64,000 nucleotides of DNA from CAIVAT01 sp037128705 (GCA_037128705.1 JBAXVX010000019.1:14291-78290), one strand, 5' to 3'; counted from the stretch's first letter, positions 9,729 through 19,774 are shown. Made by a program: numbers and translations. Notes: generated by a model not told the origin, from the sequence alone.

Positions 9729-10515
9729 GTCCGATCGATTCAAATTCAGTTTTCAGGAATAAAAGATCTTCCTGCTTCAGGTCTCGAACGCCTTCCATAG
9801 GATTGGATTTACAGAAACGGCGGTATTTCTCACGTGCCATGGAATGAAACGGGAGAAGGCTGATCCTGAGATCCGAAGTGTCAGGGTTCCCCAGATGAGT
9901 GAGGAACTCCCGCATGTCACCAATATTTTCAGCGGTGTCGGTGATCCCGGGAATTACCGGGAACCGCAGGATCACATTTTTCCCGGATCTGTAAAGAAAT
10001 TCAAGGTTCTCAAGAATGGACGCATTCGGTACGCCGGTATATTTTATATGCTGTTCATTATTGATGATCTTCAGGTCATACAGGAACAGGTCAACCCAGG
10101 GGCAGATATTTTCAATCGACGCCCTGGTTGCATAGCCTGAGGTATCTAGTGTTGTGTGAATGCCTTGTTCTCTGCAGTTTCGCAGCAGGTCATATAAAAA
10201 TGACTCCTGCATCATGGGTTCACCACCCGAAAAAGTGACCCCGCCTCCTGATTCATCATAAAAAATGCGGTCCTGCAAAACATCGTGCATCACCTCCTCA
10301 ACCGTCATCCATCTCCCTGTGGTTTCTTCCCGTTCGAATTTTTTCCCGCTGAGGACAATATGCTTCATTGATTTTTCCGGGCAAATGTCTCGGCTTTCAG
10401 GATTATGACACCACCAGCAGCTGAGGGGGCAGCCCTTGAAAAACACCGTGGTCCTGATTCCGGGGCCATCATGCACCGTGAATCTGCGGATATCGAAAAT
10501 AAGCGCCTTATTCAC
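9715..10515 (-). CDS. Glycyl-radical enzyme activating protein (radical SAM), short form
   Basis: A 266-residue radical SAM activase that would use SAM and a [4Fe-4S] cluster to place the glycyl radical on its partner, most plausibly the HypD-like enzyme at 5454-7832. The cluster motif is KGCPLSCWWCHNPES (C29, C33, C36), preceded by FTVHDGPGIRTT and followed by GGGVTFSGGEPM, the family signature. Activases of dehydratase-type glycyl radical enzymes, including HypD-AE, usually carry an eight-Cys ferredoxin-like insert between these motifs. Here that stretch is short, with only one extra Cys (C45), so the protein resembles the PFL-activase layout. It overlaps the end of the M64 peptidase gene by 8 bp and must be translated with it. 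No other glycyl radical enzyme is visible in this window. Confidence 0.9.
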   Translation of the reverse strand: MNKALIFDIRRFTVHDGPGIRTTVFFKGCPLSCWWCHNPESRDICPEKSMKHIVLSGKKFEREETTGRWMTVEEVMHDVLQDRIFYDESGGGVTFSGGEPMMQESFLYDLLRNCREQGIHTTLDTSGYATRASIENICPWVDLFLYDLKIINNEQHIKYTGVPNASILENLEFLYRSGKNVILRFPVIPGITDTAENIGDMREFLTHLGNPDTSDLRISLLPFHSMAREKYRRFCKSNPMEGVRDLKQEDLLFLKTEFESIGLKVT

Positions 10516-11848
10516 AGTAAAAGAGGATCATTTTGAGGATAGCTGCCTGGCACGCCGGACAGAATCCGGGAGCATCATTGCTTTTCATCCGGCAATCCAT
10601 CACAGGGCTGTAAATCCCTTTTGCAATATACCCACCGCCTTCGAACATGCCGGTCACCCCTTTGAATTGATCCTCCCTTGGGGTTGGGACAGGCGTACCG
10701 GGCTTAACCATGTTCTTCCACTTTGAGCCAAAATTAACATTGGTCGTAATGTTCGGTTCCCATGGCTCAAATTTCAGGTTGTAATAATCTGAATAGGTGA
10801 TTTGTGAAGTATAGTATTCATCTGCCAATCCGGCAAACTCATGCCCGAATTCATGAATGGCCACGATGTTTGAAAGCTGGTTGTCAACCGTGCCCTCCCC
10901 GTAGTGGTTGTAGAATCCGCCGCCCCCGTATTTTTTGCTGTTAACAAGGACAAAAATGAGATCATAGGGCACACAGGCAGCAATGTCATACATCGATTTG
11001 GTATCGGAGGAGGTAAGGTACCTGTCCATGTCAAAGGTGTAGAAACTGCTGTGGATGTTTGTATTTACATAGATGTCTTTTCCGGGAATGGTTACCCCCG
11101 ATTCATCCGAAGGCGATTCGACGGCATAGAAATTAAACCGGTCGGCGAGGCTGGCGTAAGGCTCGGCCGACATGATATAGCCGGAGATACGTTTAGCATC
11201 CTGCAGGAATTTATCCATCTCAAGCGTGGTGTATCCTTCAGCCAGAAAAGCGATATCGACATGATGCTGCGGATCTCCTGAATCCCTGATCTTTTCAAAT
11301 TTATATGGGTGGATGCTTTCATGGCTGATGAAATAATCGGAAGGATTGATGAACCGATCGAAAAGCAATTCAAATTCATTGGTCTCATACGATCTTTTTT
11401 CAATGACGAAGAGGATGGTGGATTTCGGGAAGGGCATTACAGCCGTCATGGGGTAGGAGCGCTTCATCTTTTTCGCTTCATCCGTCCCTTTCCATTCCTG
11501 GAAAAGGGTACTGAATCCACGTGAAAAGATCAGTTTTTTTGTGGCTGAATCGTAGGCGCTGTAACGGTATGTCCCGTATCCGAAGAGATCGGTGAGGTTT
11601 TTATGTGGCCCGCCCCAGGCAGGTTCCTCCTTCATTTGAACAAAGCAGGCAGTTTCAGACCCCGAATCGCCGGTGAGAAGATAGTCAACCCGAAGGGTTT
11701 TTGGGGTGAACCAGGTGTCGAAGTCGATGGACTGGGCAGTTTGCAATGGTGCTTCTGCAGCCCGGTTTTCAACCGGCGGCTTTCCCTGGGAAAACGCTGT
11801 CAATACCATGATTGTCAGCAATGCAATGAAAATAAACCTGGTATTCAT
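10508..11848 (-). CDS. M64 family zinc metallopeptidase, secreted
   Basis: A 446-residue exported protein with a signal peptide (residues 1-21, TIMVLTAFSQ). An N-terminal M64_N-type beta domain spans about 40-165. The catalytic domain carries the zinc motif IHEFGHEFAGLADEYY (H332, E333, H336, followed by D343/E344) and a VDIAFLAEGYT entry strand typical of peptidase M64, the family of clostridial IgA peptidase. It should cleave proteins outside the cytoplasm; substrates are unknown. A minus-strand -7 box (TATTTTTG, complement 11892-11899) lies 44 bp upstream of the start. The stop overlaps the activase start by 8 bp, an unusual pairing of a secreted protease with a cytoplasmic radical enzyme activator. 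Confidence 0.9.
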   Translation of the reverse strand: MNTRFIFIALLTIMVLTAFSQGKPPVENRAAEAPLQTAQSIDFDTWFTPKTLRVDYLLTGDSGSETACFVQMKEEPAWGGPHKNLTDLFGYGTYRYSAYDSATKKLIFSRGFSTLFQEWKGTDEAKKMKRSYPMTAVMPFPKSTILFVIEKRSYETNEFELLFDRFINPSDYFISHESIHPYKFEKIRDSGDPQHHVDIAFLAEGYTTLEMDKFLQDAKRISGYIMSAEPYASLADRFNFYAVESPSDESGVTIPGKDIYVNTNIHSSFYTFDMDRYLTSSDTKSMYDIAACVPYDLIFVLVNSKKYGGGGFYNHYGEGTVDNQLSNIVAIHEFGHEFAGLADEYYTSQITYSDYYNLKFEPWEPNITTNVNFGSKWKNMVKPGTPVPTPREDQFKGVTGMFEGGGYIAKGIYSPVMDCRMKSNDAPGFCPACQAAILKMILFYCE

Positions 11849-11934
11849 AATTCAGGAAGTTTAACCTTGAACGCTTGATGGACCCTGATGACAAAAATAG
11901 CAATATTCTGATTGATTTACGCTGGAGCGATCGT

Positions 11935-12822
11935 TCACCCTTTCCACCGCACCTGCACGACCATCATCCCGGCCAGCATTAACAGACATCCCACGATCAT
12001 CCTTTGGTTCAGCTGTTCATGCAGGATCATCCAGCCACCCAGCACAGCAAAGACAGCTTCCAGGCTCAGGATGATCGACGCATAGGCAGGATGGGCGGTT
12101 TTTTGCGCAATCACCTGCAAGGTATAGGCAACACCCACCGAAAGGATCCCGCCATAGGCGATCGGAAGCCAGGCCTGCAGGATCGAGGAAAGGTTCACCG
12201 GTTCAATGGCAAAAGCAATGACCAGGTTGAGCAGGGCGCAGATGGCAAACTGGATGACCGCCAGCAGGAAACTATCCATCATGGGCGACAACCATCCGAT
12301 GAACAACACGTGAAAGGTAAAGATAACAGCGCAATAAAGAACCAGTTTATCGCCCGGGGCGATGATGAAGGTGCTGGTCATACTGAGAAGGTAAAGACCA
12401 GCCACCGAAAGGATTGCTCCGATCCACATCGAAAGATGCGAACGCTGGCCGAACAGCAACCCGACAATGGGAACGAATACAACATACAATCCCGTAATGA
12501 ATCCGGCTTTCCCGGCCGTGGTTTGCTGCAACCCCAATTGCTGCAGGGCAACACCTCCAAACAAAAAGAGTCCTGTCATCAGGCTGCCAAGGATGATTTT
12601 TGAACGGTCGGCCTGATTGACAGCCCTGATCAGCGGTTCAGTTTTCGAAGCATTTAAAAACAGGAAGGGGAGGAGCATGATCGTACCGAGGGCAAACCTT
12701 ACTCCGTTGTATGTAAACGGGCCTACATAATCCATCCCGATCCGCTGGGCTACAAAGGCGAAACCCCAGATGATGGCAGCAAGGAGAAGAATCATGTCTG
12801 AACGAAAGGTACTTTGTTTCAT
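11935..12822 (-). CDS. EamA/DMT family transporter
   Basis: A 295-residue inner-membrane protein with about ten hydrophobic helices arranged as two EamA repeats. The first repeat begins LLLAAIIWGFAFVAQRIG and contains QQTTAGKAGFITGLYVVFVP; the second ends ASIILSLEAVFAVLGGWMIL, the usual repeat signature. The drug/metabolite transporter superfamily exports metabolites or amino acids; the substrate cannot be told. It follows the M64 gene's promoter region and is encoded on the same strand. A GC-rich microrepeat (12834-12860) sits between this gene and the GH92 gene's stop. Confidence 0.9.
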   Translation of the reverse strand: MKQSTFRSDMILLLAAIIWGFAFVAQRIGMDYVGPFTYNGVRFALGTIMLLPFLFLNASKTEPLIRAVNQADRSKIILGSLMTGLFLFGGVALQQLGLQQTTAGKAGFITGLYVVFVPIVGLLFGQRSHLSMWIGAILSVAGLYLLSMTSTFIIAPGDKLVLYCAVIFTFHVLFIGWLSPMMDSFLLAVIQFAICALLNLVIAFAIEPVNLSSILQAWLPIAYGGILSVGVAYTLQVIAQKTAHPAYASIILSLEAVFAVLGGWMILHEQLNQRMIVGCLLMLAGMMVVQVRWKG

Positions 12823-12833
12823 TTATTTTTTTT

Positions 12834-12895
12834 GTCACGCGTCGCGCGTCGCGCGTCACGATTTTTATCATTCGTCATTCGTCACTTATCATTCG
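12834..12895. repeat. Tandem CGTCGCG/CGTCACG microrepeat followed by ATTCGTC repeats
   Basis: The intergenic sequence has four GTCRCGC-type units (12834-12860), then an AT-rich run with ATTCGTC twice and related TTATCATTCG units (12861-12895). It fills the gap between the EamA start and the GH92 stop. It belongs to the same short-period family seen at 7119, 44791 and 48851. Confidence 0.65.
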
Positions 12896-12898
12896 AAA

Positions 12899-15841
12899 TT
12901 ATTCTATACTTATCTCATCGGCAAAAACCCACGATTTCTTTCCGGCGCCAGGATGCCAGGGCGGACATACGCCACGGTTTTTAGCACGTACCTTCACAAA
13001 CCGGGCTTTCGGGTTTTTAAGGGTGATGGAGAATTCTTTTGTTTGAACTCCATCGTAATGTTCATCAACATCATTGACTATCGTCGATACCTGTGTGTAT
13101 TTCGTGCCATCCTCCGAGATCCACCAGGTAACCTCTGTTGGCATGAAAATCCATGCATCCTGATCCTGCAGACATCCGAGCGAAAGCCGGTGAACTGGCT
13201 GCACCGAACCCAGATCGACAACTGCATCGATGTCTGTGCCTTCATAACCCTGCCAGCTTCCGGTTTTAAAACTGTCGCTTCCCCTGACCAGGTTAATCAG
13301 GGCCAGGTCACCGCCGGCATTATACTGACTGGAATAGGGTTGGTTCAGTGTGATTTTCCGATTCTTTGGGATCTGGATAAAACGTGCTTCGATGGGCAGA
13401 CTTCTGGGTGACTCTTTTCCAATGGCAAAAGCACGCAAGGTTGCCGATTTTCGCAGAATAAAAGGCCTCTGGTACAGGTTCGACTTCACGGAAGGTTCAG
13501 AACCATCGAGTGTAAAATGGATATCCACCCCGGGTAATGCACAGATAAGTCCTACCACGGTTGAATCGACAAAAGTATGGTTTCCGATATACACCGATGG
13601 CACCGGTGTAATGGCATATTCAGCAATGTATGAGTCGGGGAAGGCGCCATAGCCGGAACCCCAGGCCTTGTTCGGCTGCGGTCCCATGTTGAATTTTAAT
13701 TCTCCCCCTTTTAGAATGTCCTCATGACTGATATAACACCGGGTGTAAGGCTTCCCGTTCAGGCTGGCCGACTGGATGTAAAAATTCTGCCCATTGACGT
13801 TGACAGCCCGTATGGTGAACGATTTACCATTCTCCAGGCTCAGGGTTATCTTTGGAAAAACAGGAGAACCGATAGCATAAATACCTGATCCGGGCGTTAC
13901 CGGGTAGAATCCCATGGCACTGAGTATATACCACGCCGACATCTGTCCGCAGTCTTCGTTGCCAATCAATCCGTCCGGTGCATTTTTGTAAAAATCACTG
14001 CATATCCTGTGCACCAGTTCCTGCGTCTTCCAGGGGATGCCGACATAATCAAAAAGGTACGCCATATGGTGGCTGGGCTCGTTGCCATGGGCGTACTGCC
14101 CGATGAGCCCGCTGATATCAGCCTGTTCTCGTCCGGTGGTCCTGGAATCAGCTGAAAAAAGATCATCCAGTTTTGCTGCGAACCGGTCACGGCCACCATG
14201 GAGCATCATCAGTCCCCCAAAATCCTGTGGTACATAAAAACTGTACTGCCATGAATTGGCCTCTGTATAGTTAAAATTCACCTCGGCCGGATCAAAGGGA
14301 GTCATCCATGTTTCATTCGATTTTGCACGCATAAAACAGGTGATCCGGTCAAAAACATTTTTATAATTCTGCGCTCTCAGAAGATATGTTTTATAAACAT
14401 CCTGCTTTTCCAGAGATTTGGCCATCATGGCGATACACCAGTCATCATAGGCGTATTCAAGCGTTCTGGATACCGATTCCCCCTCATGATCGGCAGGTAC
14501 GTAACCTTTTGCCTTATAATATTTCAACCCGAAATGATCCTCTTCAGCACTGTGCTTCATCGCCTCCAGCGCCTTATTGCCGTCAAAACCCCGGATCCCT
14601 TTCAGCCAGGCATCGGCAATGACCGATACGGAATGATAGCCTATCATGCAGTTGGTTTCATTTCCTGAAAGTTCCCACACGGGAAGCATCCCGCCCTCGT
14701 CGTACTGGTGCAGGAATGTATTGATAAAATCGTTGACCCGTTTTGGTTCTATGATTGTGTATAGCGGATTTGCCGCGCGATAGGTATCCCAGAGGGAAAA
14801 AACGGTATAGTAATCAAATCCCTCGGCCTTGTGCACCTTCAGATCACGTCCACGGTACTGACCATCCACATCGTTGTAAATATTCGGCTGGAGCATGGTG
14901 TGATAAAGAGCTGTGTAAAATATCACCTGCTGGTCATGCGTGCCCTCTTCGGCCCTGATCTTCCCGAGGGCAGCATTCCATGTCAGGGAAGCCTGTTTGG
15001 CAGTAGCTTCAAAATCCCATCCGGGAAGTTCAGTTTCCAGGTTTTTTCGGGCACCTTCGATGCTCACGCCTGAAATACCCACTTTAACCAGGATTTTTTC
15101 ACCTGAGGTTGTGGAAAATGTAAAACAGGCCTTGATGTTATCTCCGCTCACCTCTTTCAGATCGGTCAATACCTTATCACCCGAAGCAATTGTGCAGGTT
15201 TTGAAAGGTTTAGAGAACCTGGCAACGAAGTAAATCATCTGGCGGTCGGCCCATGCTTCGGAGATGCGGAATCCTTCAACCTCATCTGCCCCGGTAACCT
15301 TCAATCCTGATTCAAGCACCTTGTCGCGATGCTTCAGATCAAATACAATGTTCGCCTGCTCGGAGGCAGGAAAGGCATAGCAATGGAATCCGACCCGGGC
15401 CGTGGCTGTCAGTTCAGCCTTGACCCTGTTCCTGCGCAGTTCCACCCGGTAGTATCCCGGAGAGGCAACTTCACCGGATTTTCTGAAATCTGAAGCATAC
15501 CCATAATTTTCCAGGCTGACTTTTCCCGTGATTGGCATTACCAGGATGTCTGCGTAGTCAGAACAACCCGTTCCACTCAGATGCGTGTGGCTGAATCCAT
15601 AGATGATCGTGTCGGTTCCATAATAGGCAGAACATCCGTCCCAGCCCTCCAGGCGTGTGTCGGGACTGAGTTGCACCATGCCGAAGGGGACACTGACCCC
15701 TGGAAAAGTATGTCCGTGACCACCTGAACCAATGAAGGGGTTTACGTAATCTGTTAAAAGGGCGGGTTTCTGTGAGTGAGCCGTAAACACGATGATCAAT
15801 GCCATGAAACAGAGAACAATATGCAATTTTATTTTAACCAT
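12899..15841 (-). CDS. GH92 family alpha-mannosidase with C-terminal beta domains
   Basis: A 980-residue secreted, Ca2+-dependent exo-alpha-mannosidase. A signal peptide ends near residue 23 (FTAHSQ). The GH92 N-domain holds NPFIGSGGHGHTFPG and GFSHTHLSGTG. The (alpha/alpha)6 catalytic domain holds SLWDTYRAANPL, YTEANSWQYSF (E527, probable general acid) and GNEDCGQMSAWY (D630 region, general base). About 250 further residues carry a chitobiase-like segment (HFTLDGSEP near 780) and an F5/8-type-C-like domain, so the protein is longer than the usual 730-780 residues and may bind glycan. GH92 enzymes trim alpha-linked mannose from N-glycans or mannan. It is followed after 30 bp by no other minus-strand gene but lies directly downstream of the GH2 beta-mannosidase, its likely operon partner. 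Confidence 0.93.
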   Translation of the reverse strand: MVKIKLHIVLCFMALIIVFTAHSQKPALLTDYVNPFIGSGGHGHTFPGVSVPFGMVQLSPDTRLEGWDGCSAYYGTDTIIYGFSHTHLSGTGCSDYADILVMPITGKVSLENYGYASDFRKSGEVASPGYYRVELRRNRVKAELTATARVGFHCYAFPASEQANIVFDLKHRDKVLESGLKVTGADEVEGFRISEAWADRQMIYFVARFSKPFKTCTIASGDKVLTDLKEVSGDNIKACFTFSTTSGEKILVKVGISGVSIEGARKNLETELPGWDFEATAKQASLTWNAALGKIRAEEGTHDQQVIFYTALYHTMLQPNIYNDVDGQYRGRDLKVHKAEGFDYYTVFSLWDTYRAANPLYTIIEPKRVNDFINTFLHQYDEGGMLPVWELSGNETNCMIGYHSVSVIADAWLKGIRGFDGNKALEAMKHSAEEDHFGLKYYKAKGYVPADHEGESVSRTLEYAYDDWCIAMMAKSLEKQDVYKTYLLRAQNYKNVFDRITCFMRAKSNETWMTPFDPAEVNFNYTEANSWQYSFYVPQDFGGLMMLHGGRDRFAAKLDDLFSADSRTTGREQADISGLIGQYAHGNEPSHHMAYLFDYVGIPWKTQELVHRICSDFYKNAPDGLIGNEDCGQMSAWYILSAMGFYPVTPGSGIYAIGSPVFPKITLSLENGKSFTIRAVNVNGQNFYIQSASLNGKPYTRCYISHEDILKGGELKFNMGPQPNKAWGSGYGAFPDSYIAEYAITPVPSVYIGNHTFVDSTVVGLICALPGVDIHFTLDGSEPSVKSNLYQRPFILRKSATLRAFAIGKESPRSLPIEARFIQIPKNRKITLNQPYSSQYNAGGDLALINLVRGSDSFKTGSWQGYEGTDIDAVVDLGSVQPVHRLSLGCLQDQDAWIFMPTEVTWWISEDGTKYTQVSTIVNDVDEHYDGVQTKEFSITLKNPKARFVKVRAKNRGVCPPWHPGAGKKSWVFADEISIE

Positions 15842-15871
15842 TTTGGGAAATCAGTTAGGGATGATTCGAAA

Positions 15872-18451
15872 CTAATAGGTATCAATCAGGCTTTTCACAA
15901 GGATCAGGTCAGCCATTTTTTGAAATTTTCTGGGTGTTGTAAAATTCACCTGAACGGATTCTCCGGGCAACAGGTCGAAATAGTTGTCCGACAAATCACC
16001 CTTCACCAGCGGGGAGATCCAGATGTTTTTTGCAAGTTTATCGCTCGAAAGTTCAATGGTACATCCTGTGGGGGTCTCGGTAACCTTTTTTGTGATAACA
16101 GGAACCTGCAGCAACAGATCTTTTGGAGCTACAAAATAGAGCAGGCTTTTTTGTTGAATCCCATCCCCGTCGCGCTGGAAGATGGCTTGACACACCCATT
16201 GCGCCGGATTCAGTTTGCCCAGCAATTTTGATTGAACTGTATCAAAGAAAATGGCAGCAGTGTCTTCCGCCAAAACAACATTGAGTGTTTTTATTGAACG
16301 GGCAATCCCATTAAAATCAATAAGTTTAACAGTGAGTTTCCCTTTGACTGCTTCATGCTCGTCCGATGAAATATAAACCCGCACATGACCCTCTTCCATA
16401 ACGGACGAGACCACAATGTTGCTGAATACAGCAGGAATTGCATAATGCAGCGCCTTCTTTTTTCCGAAATAATCGCGTGATGACCACGAAACAACAGGCC
16501 AGCAGTCGTTCAGCTGCCAGTAAAGTGTTCCCATGCAGCGGGGAGCAGCCCTGCGATGGGCCTCGATCGCCGATGTGATTCCCCGGGCCTGCAACAGTTG
16601 GGAAACATAGGCATAGGATTCAAAATCCTTTGGTTTCCGGTAGTCGCGCAACAGGTATTCATCAATGGTTTCATAACCCACCGTATTTTTCTGATGCGCT
16701 TTCATCACATCCGATCCGAGCACCCGGTCTTCGGGCGAGGTGAAATTGCGGATCGTGGTCAGATCGGGGAAGCCCTGAAAGCCATATTCCGACATGAACC
16801 GTCCCACTTTTTTCTTGTACACCTCAAAAGGTTCTTTTCCCCACCAAACACCCCAGTAATGTGAATCGCCCTCCGTCATGCTTTCGCTTCGTCCCCAACC
16901 GTACAAGGGAGAAGATGGAACATACGATCTCTGAGGGTCAAACTTTTCAACGAGACCCGGAAGAAGCGCATTGAATAAAAGCTGGTAATTCTTATAAACC
17001 AAAGTGGAATCGCCGGGTGAATAATTGTATTGCTTTTGCCATCCCCAGTTTTTCCATCCTTCGTCAATTTCATTGTTGCCGCACCATAATGCAAGGCTTG
17101 GATGCCGTCGCAGGCGAACGATATTCTGAATGGCCTCCTCCCTGACATTTTCCAGGAAAGCCTGGTTGCCCGGGTACATTGCACAGGCAAACATAAAATC
17201 CTGCCATACAAGGATGCCATTTTCATCACACAGATCATAAAAAATATCATTTTCGTAGATCCCGCCTCCCCAGATGCGCAGCATATTCATGTTGGTCTCT
17301 TTCACATCACGGATCAGGGCCGAATAGGCAGAATCCTTCACCCGGGGTAAAAAGTTATCCTGCGGGATATAGTTGGCCCCCCTCATAAATACCGGGAGCC
17401 CATTGACCTTAAAATAAAATGATTTACCAGCAGCATCTTTATTCTGCACCAGTTCAATCGTTCTCAGCCCGATCTTCTGATGGCCTTTACAGATAAGGTT
17501 TTTCCCTGCATACACCTCATATCCGAAATTATAGAGGTTAGGGGCGCCCATTCCATTTGGCCACCAGCGGGCAGGATTCGGAATGGTAAAATCACCACTG
17601 ATCAGGCTGATCTTCCTGGTGAGCACGACAGACTTCCTGAGAATTTCGGTCGAATCAAGATATAACCTGATGTGCACTGAATCATCGAGTTCGGCGGTCA
17701 TGGTAAATTGCGCGGACATTTCAGCAACTGAATCAGTCAGCTTTTTCTGGACAAACTGAACATCCGTGACATGTATCGCATTCCGGTACCGCAGATACAC
17801 AGGTCGCCAGATACCGCTGGTCACAAGCTTTGGTCCCCAGTCCCAGCCAAAGTGATAGGCCGCTTTACGGCACACTGATTTTTCATCACCCGGGAGCTTT
17901 TGAGGCAGCTGGTTCATCATTTTCGCGATCAGCGGATGTATGGCCGGAAAAACAATACGCAACTTGTTTGTACCAATGAGCAGGAGAAACTTGACATCAA
18001 TAACCCATTCGCGGAACATATTATCTGACATCAGGATCAAGGAATCGTTGAGGTATACCCTGGCATAGGTGTCAAGTCCCTTGAAAATCAGGTCAATGTG
18101 CCGCCATGCAAAATTCTCCTCTCCATATTCAAAGGATTTCACATATTCCCACCCTGAATTGCCTATCCACTGCACTTTTGCTTCATTGTCCCGGAGATAG
18201 GGATCAGGAATGATCTTATTTCTCATCAAATCGAGATGAACCACCCCCGGAACCCTGGCAGGCATCCAGTTCTCGGTTCCGATCATTCTGAACTGCCAGT
18301 TTCCGTTGAGGTTAAAAGTATTTATATCCTGGGCTGGCAGCGAAACCGCAATCAGGAGCATGCAGGCAATGAACAGGGAGGGGAAATTACGGATCACAGG
18401 ATAAAGTATTAATCTGACAAAATTATCATTTTCCCGCTTACCGTTTGGCAT
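15872..18451 (-). CDS. GH2 family beta-mannosidase, secreted
   Basis: An 859-residue retaining beta-mannosidase. A hydrophobic signal (FPSLFIACMLLIAVSLPAQ) ends near residue 41 after a long n-region, so the true start may be an internal Met such as M31 (18361). A sugar-binding N-domain contains WMPARVPGVVHLDLM and YHFGWDWGPKL, typical of beta-mannosidases. The barrel carries the acid/base Glu in WCGNNEIDEGW (E461) and the nucleophile Glu in FMSEYGFQGFP (E555). It would cleave Man-beta-1,4-GlcNAc left after GH92 trimming, or manno-oligosaccharides. It is transcribed toward GH92 with a 30-bp gap, and is divergent from galactokinase with overlapping upstream regions. Confidence 0.93.
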   Translation of the reverse strand: MPNGKRENDNFVRLILYPVIRNFPSLFIACMLLIAVSLPAQDINTFNLNGNWQFRMIGTENWMPARVPGVVHLDLMRNKIIPDPYLRDNEAKVQWIGNSGWEYVKSFEYGEENFAWRHIDLIFKGLDTYARVYLNDSLILMSDNMFREWVIDVKFLLLIGTNKLRIVFPAIHPLIAKMMNQLPQKLPGDEKSVCRKAAYHFGWDWGPKLVTSGIWRPVYLRYRNAIHVTDVQFVQKKLTDSVAEMSAQFTMTAELDDSVHIRLYLDSTEILRKSVVLTRKISLISGDFTIPNPARWWPNGMGAPNLYNFGYEVYAGKNLICKGHQKIGLRTIELVQNKDAAGKSFYFKVNGLPVFMRGANYIPQDNFLPRVKDSAYSALIRDVKETNMNMLRIWGGGIYENDIFYDLCDENGILVWQDFMFACAMYPGNQAFLENVREEAIQNIVRLRRHPSLALWCGNNEIDEGWKNWGWQKQYNYSPGDSTLVYKNYQLLFNALLPGLVEKFDPQRSYVPSSPLYGWGRSESMTEGDSHYWGVWWGKEPFEVYKKKVGRFMSEYGFQGFPDLTTIRNFTSPEDRVLGSDVMKAHQKNTVGYETIDEYLLRDYRKPKDFESYAYVSQLLQARGITSAIEAHRRAAPRCMGTLYWQLNDCWPVVSWSSRDYFGKKKALHYAIPAVFSNIVVSSVMEEGHVRVYISSDEHEAVKGKLTVKLIDFNGIARSIKTLNVVLAEDTAAIFFDTVQSKLLGKLNPAQWVCQAIFQRDGDGIQQKSLLYFVAPKDLLLQVPVITKKVTETPTGCTIELSSDKLAKNIWISPLVKGDLSDNYFDLLPGESVQVNFTTPRKFQKMADLILVKSLIDTY

Positions 18452-18525
18452 CCTTTGATTTCATACCAAATATTTCTATTTACATCTTTTTTATTTTTAA
18501 TTTAGACACCCAATCTAAAACCCCG

Positions 18526-19701
18526 ATGATGAACCTTCCCCAGCTATACGAGCAATTTTTTCATTTATACGGAAAAACAGAGCGGATGCCCCGGTGTTTT
18601 TTCGCTCCAGGCCGCGTGAACCTGATTGGCGAACATACTGATTACAACGGGGGTTTTGTATTACCCTGTGCAATCCAATACGGCACCTATCTGCTGATCC
18701 GCTCAACCACCGATCCGGTTGTCCGGCTGGCCTCTTCCAATATGGATTTCAGGACTGAGATTCCTTTGGCGGAACTATCTGAAAAAGTAAATGACCAATG
18801 GGTAAATTATCCGCTGGGGATCATCGATCAGCTGCAGCAGTTGAACATCCCGGTCGCCGGATTCGATATGCTTTATAGCGGCGACATTCCCAACGGCGCC
18901 GGATTATCCTCATCCGCCTCCATTGAAATGGTAACCGCCTATGCCCTTACCATGCTGATGAATGCCACACAGCTTGAAATGATCGACCTGGTTAAACTTT
19001 CCCAACGTGCCGAAAATGAATTTGTCGGTCTCAACTGCGGGATCATGGACATGTTTGCCGTGGGAATGGGAAAAAAGGACAATGCCCTTTTTCTAAATTG
19101 CATGACACTGGAGTACAAACGTGTTCCCTTGGTCCTTAGCGGATTCCGGCTTATCATCGGCAACACCAATAAAAGAAGGGGACTGGCCGATTCAAAGTAC
19201 AATGAAAGGGTAACTGAATGCCAGCTTGCCGTGACCTACCTGAGCCGTGACATGTCCATTTCCAAACTTGGAGAGATAAGTTTCATGCAATTCTATAAGA
19301 TGCAGGAAACCATTCCCGATGAACTGATCCGCCGGAGGGCGCGTCATGTCCTCTCTGAGAACCAGCGCGTACTGAATGCAGTATCGAGCCTTCTTAAGGG
19401 AGATATTCTGCAGTTTGGGGCGCTCATGAATGCTTCGCATGAGTCGTTGCGCGATAATTATGAGGTGACCGGCATTGAACTGGATACCATGGTCACTGCC
19501 GCCCAGAAAATCAATGGGGTGGTTGGTGCCCGGATGACCGGAGCTGGTTTCGGTGGTTGCACGGTCAGCCTGGTAAGGGAACAGGCGGTCGATTTGTTTA
19601 TTGATCAGGTTGGCAGGGAATATCAGGAAAAAACAGGGATAAAACCTGATTTTTATCTTGCCGAAATTGCAGACGGGGTCAGGGAGATCAAACTCGGGTA
19701 A
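18526..19701 (+). CDS. galK: Galactokinase
   Basis: A 391-residue GHMP kinase that phosphorylates alpha-D-galactose at C1 with ATP in the Leloir pathway. The galactokinase signature GRVNLIGEHTDYNGG is at about residues 29-43, the phosphate-binding loop GDIPNGAGLSSSASIE at about 119-134 and the C-terminal motif MTGAGFGGCTVSLV near 350. The catalytic Asp lies in NCGIMDMFAVGMGK; the usual Gln after it is Met here. ATG 18526 was chosen over an upstream in-frame ATG at 18445, which overlaps the divergent mannosidase start; ATG 18529 is also possible. No galT or galE is nearby, but the mutarotase is at 20711-21901. Confidence 0.95.
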   Translation: MMNLPQLYEQFFHLYGKTERMPRCFFAPGRVNLIGEHTDYNGGFVLPCAIQYGTYLLIRSTTDPVVRLASSNMDFRTEIPLAELSEKVNDQWVNYPLGIIDQLQQLNIPVAGFDMLYSGDIPNGAGLSSSASIEMVTAYALTMLMNATQLEMIDLVKLSQRAENEFVGLNCGIMDMFAVGMGKKDNALFLNCMTLEYKRVPLVLSGFRLIIGNTNKRRGLADSKYNERVTECQLAVTYLSRDMSISKLGEISFMQFYKMQETIPDELIRRRARHVLSENQRVLNAVSSLLKGDILQFGALMNASHESLRDNYEVTGIELDTMVTAAQKINGVVGARMTGAGFGGCTVSLVREQAVDLFIDQVGREYQEKTGIKPDFYLAEIADGVREIKLG

Positions 19702-19774
19702 CAACTTTTTTGTAATTTGGTATTCTCACTATCGTAATTCTGAAATCGAAAATCGTAATTCAAAAATTATCACC

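Noticed and set aside
12770..13411. Plus-strand frame of 213 codons opposite GH92 and the microrepeat
   Set aside because: It has low-complexity repeat codons at its start and is antisense to GH92; no homology pattern is seen.
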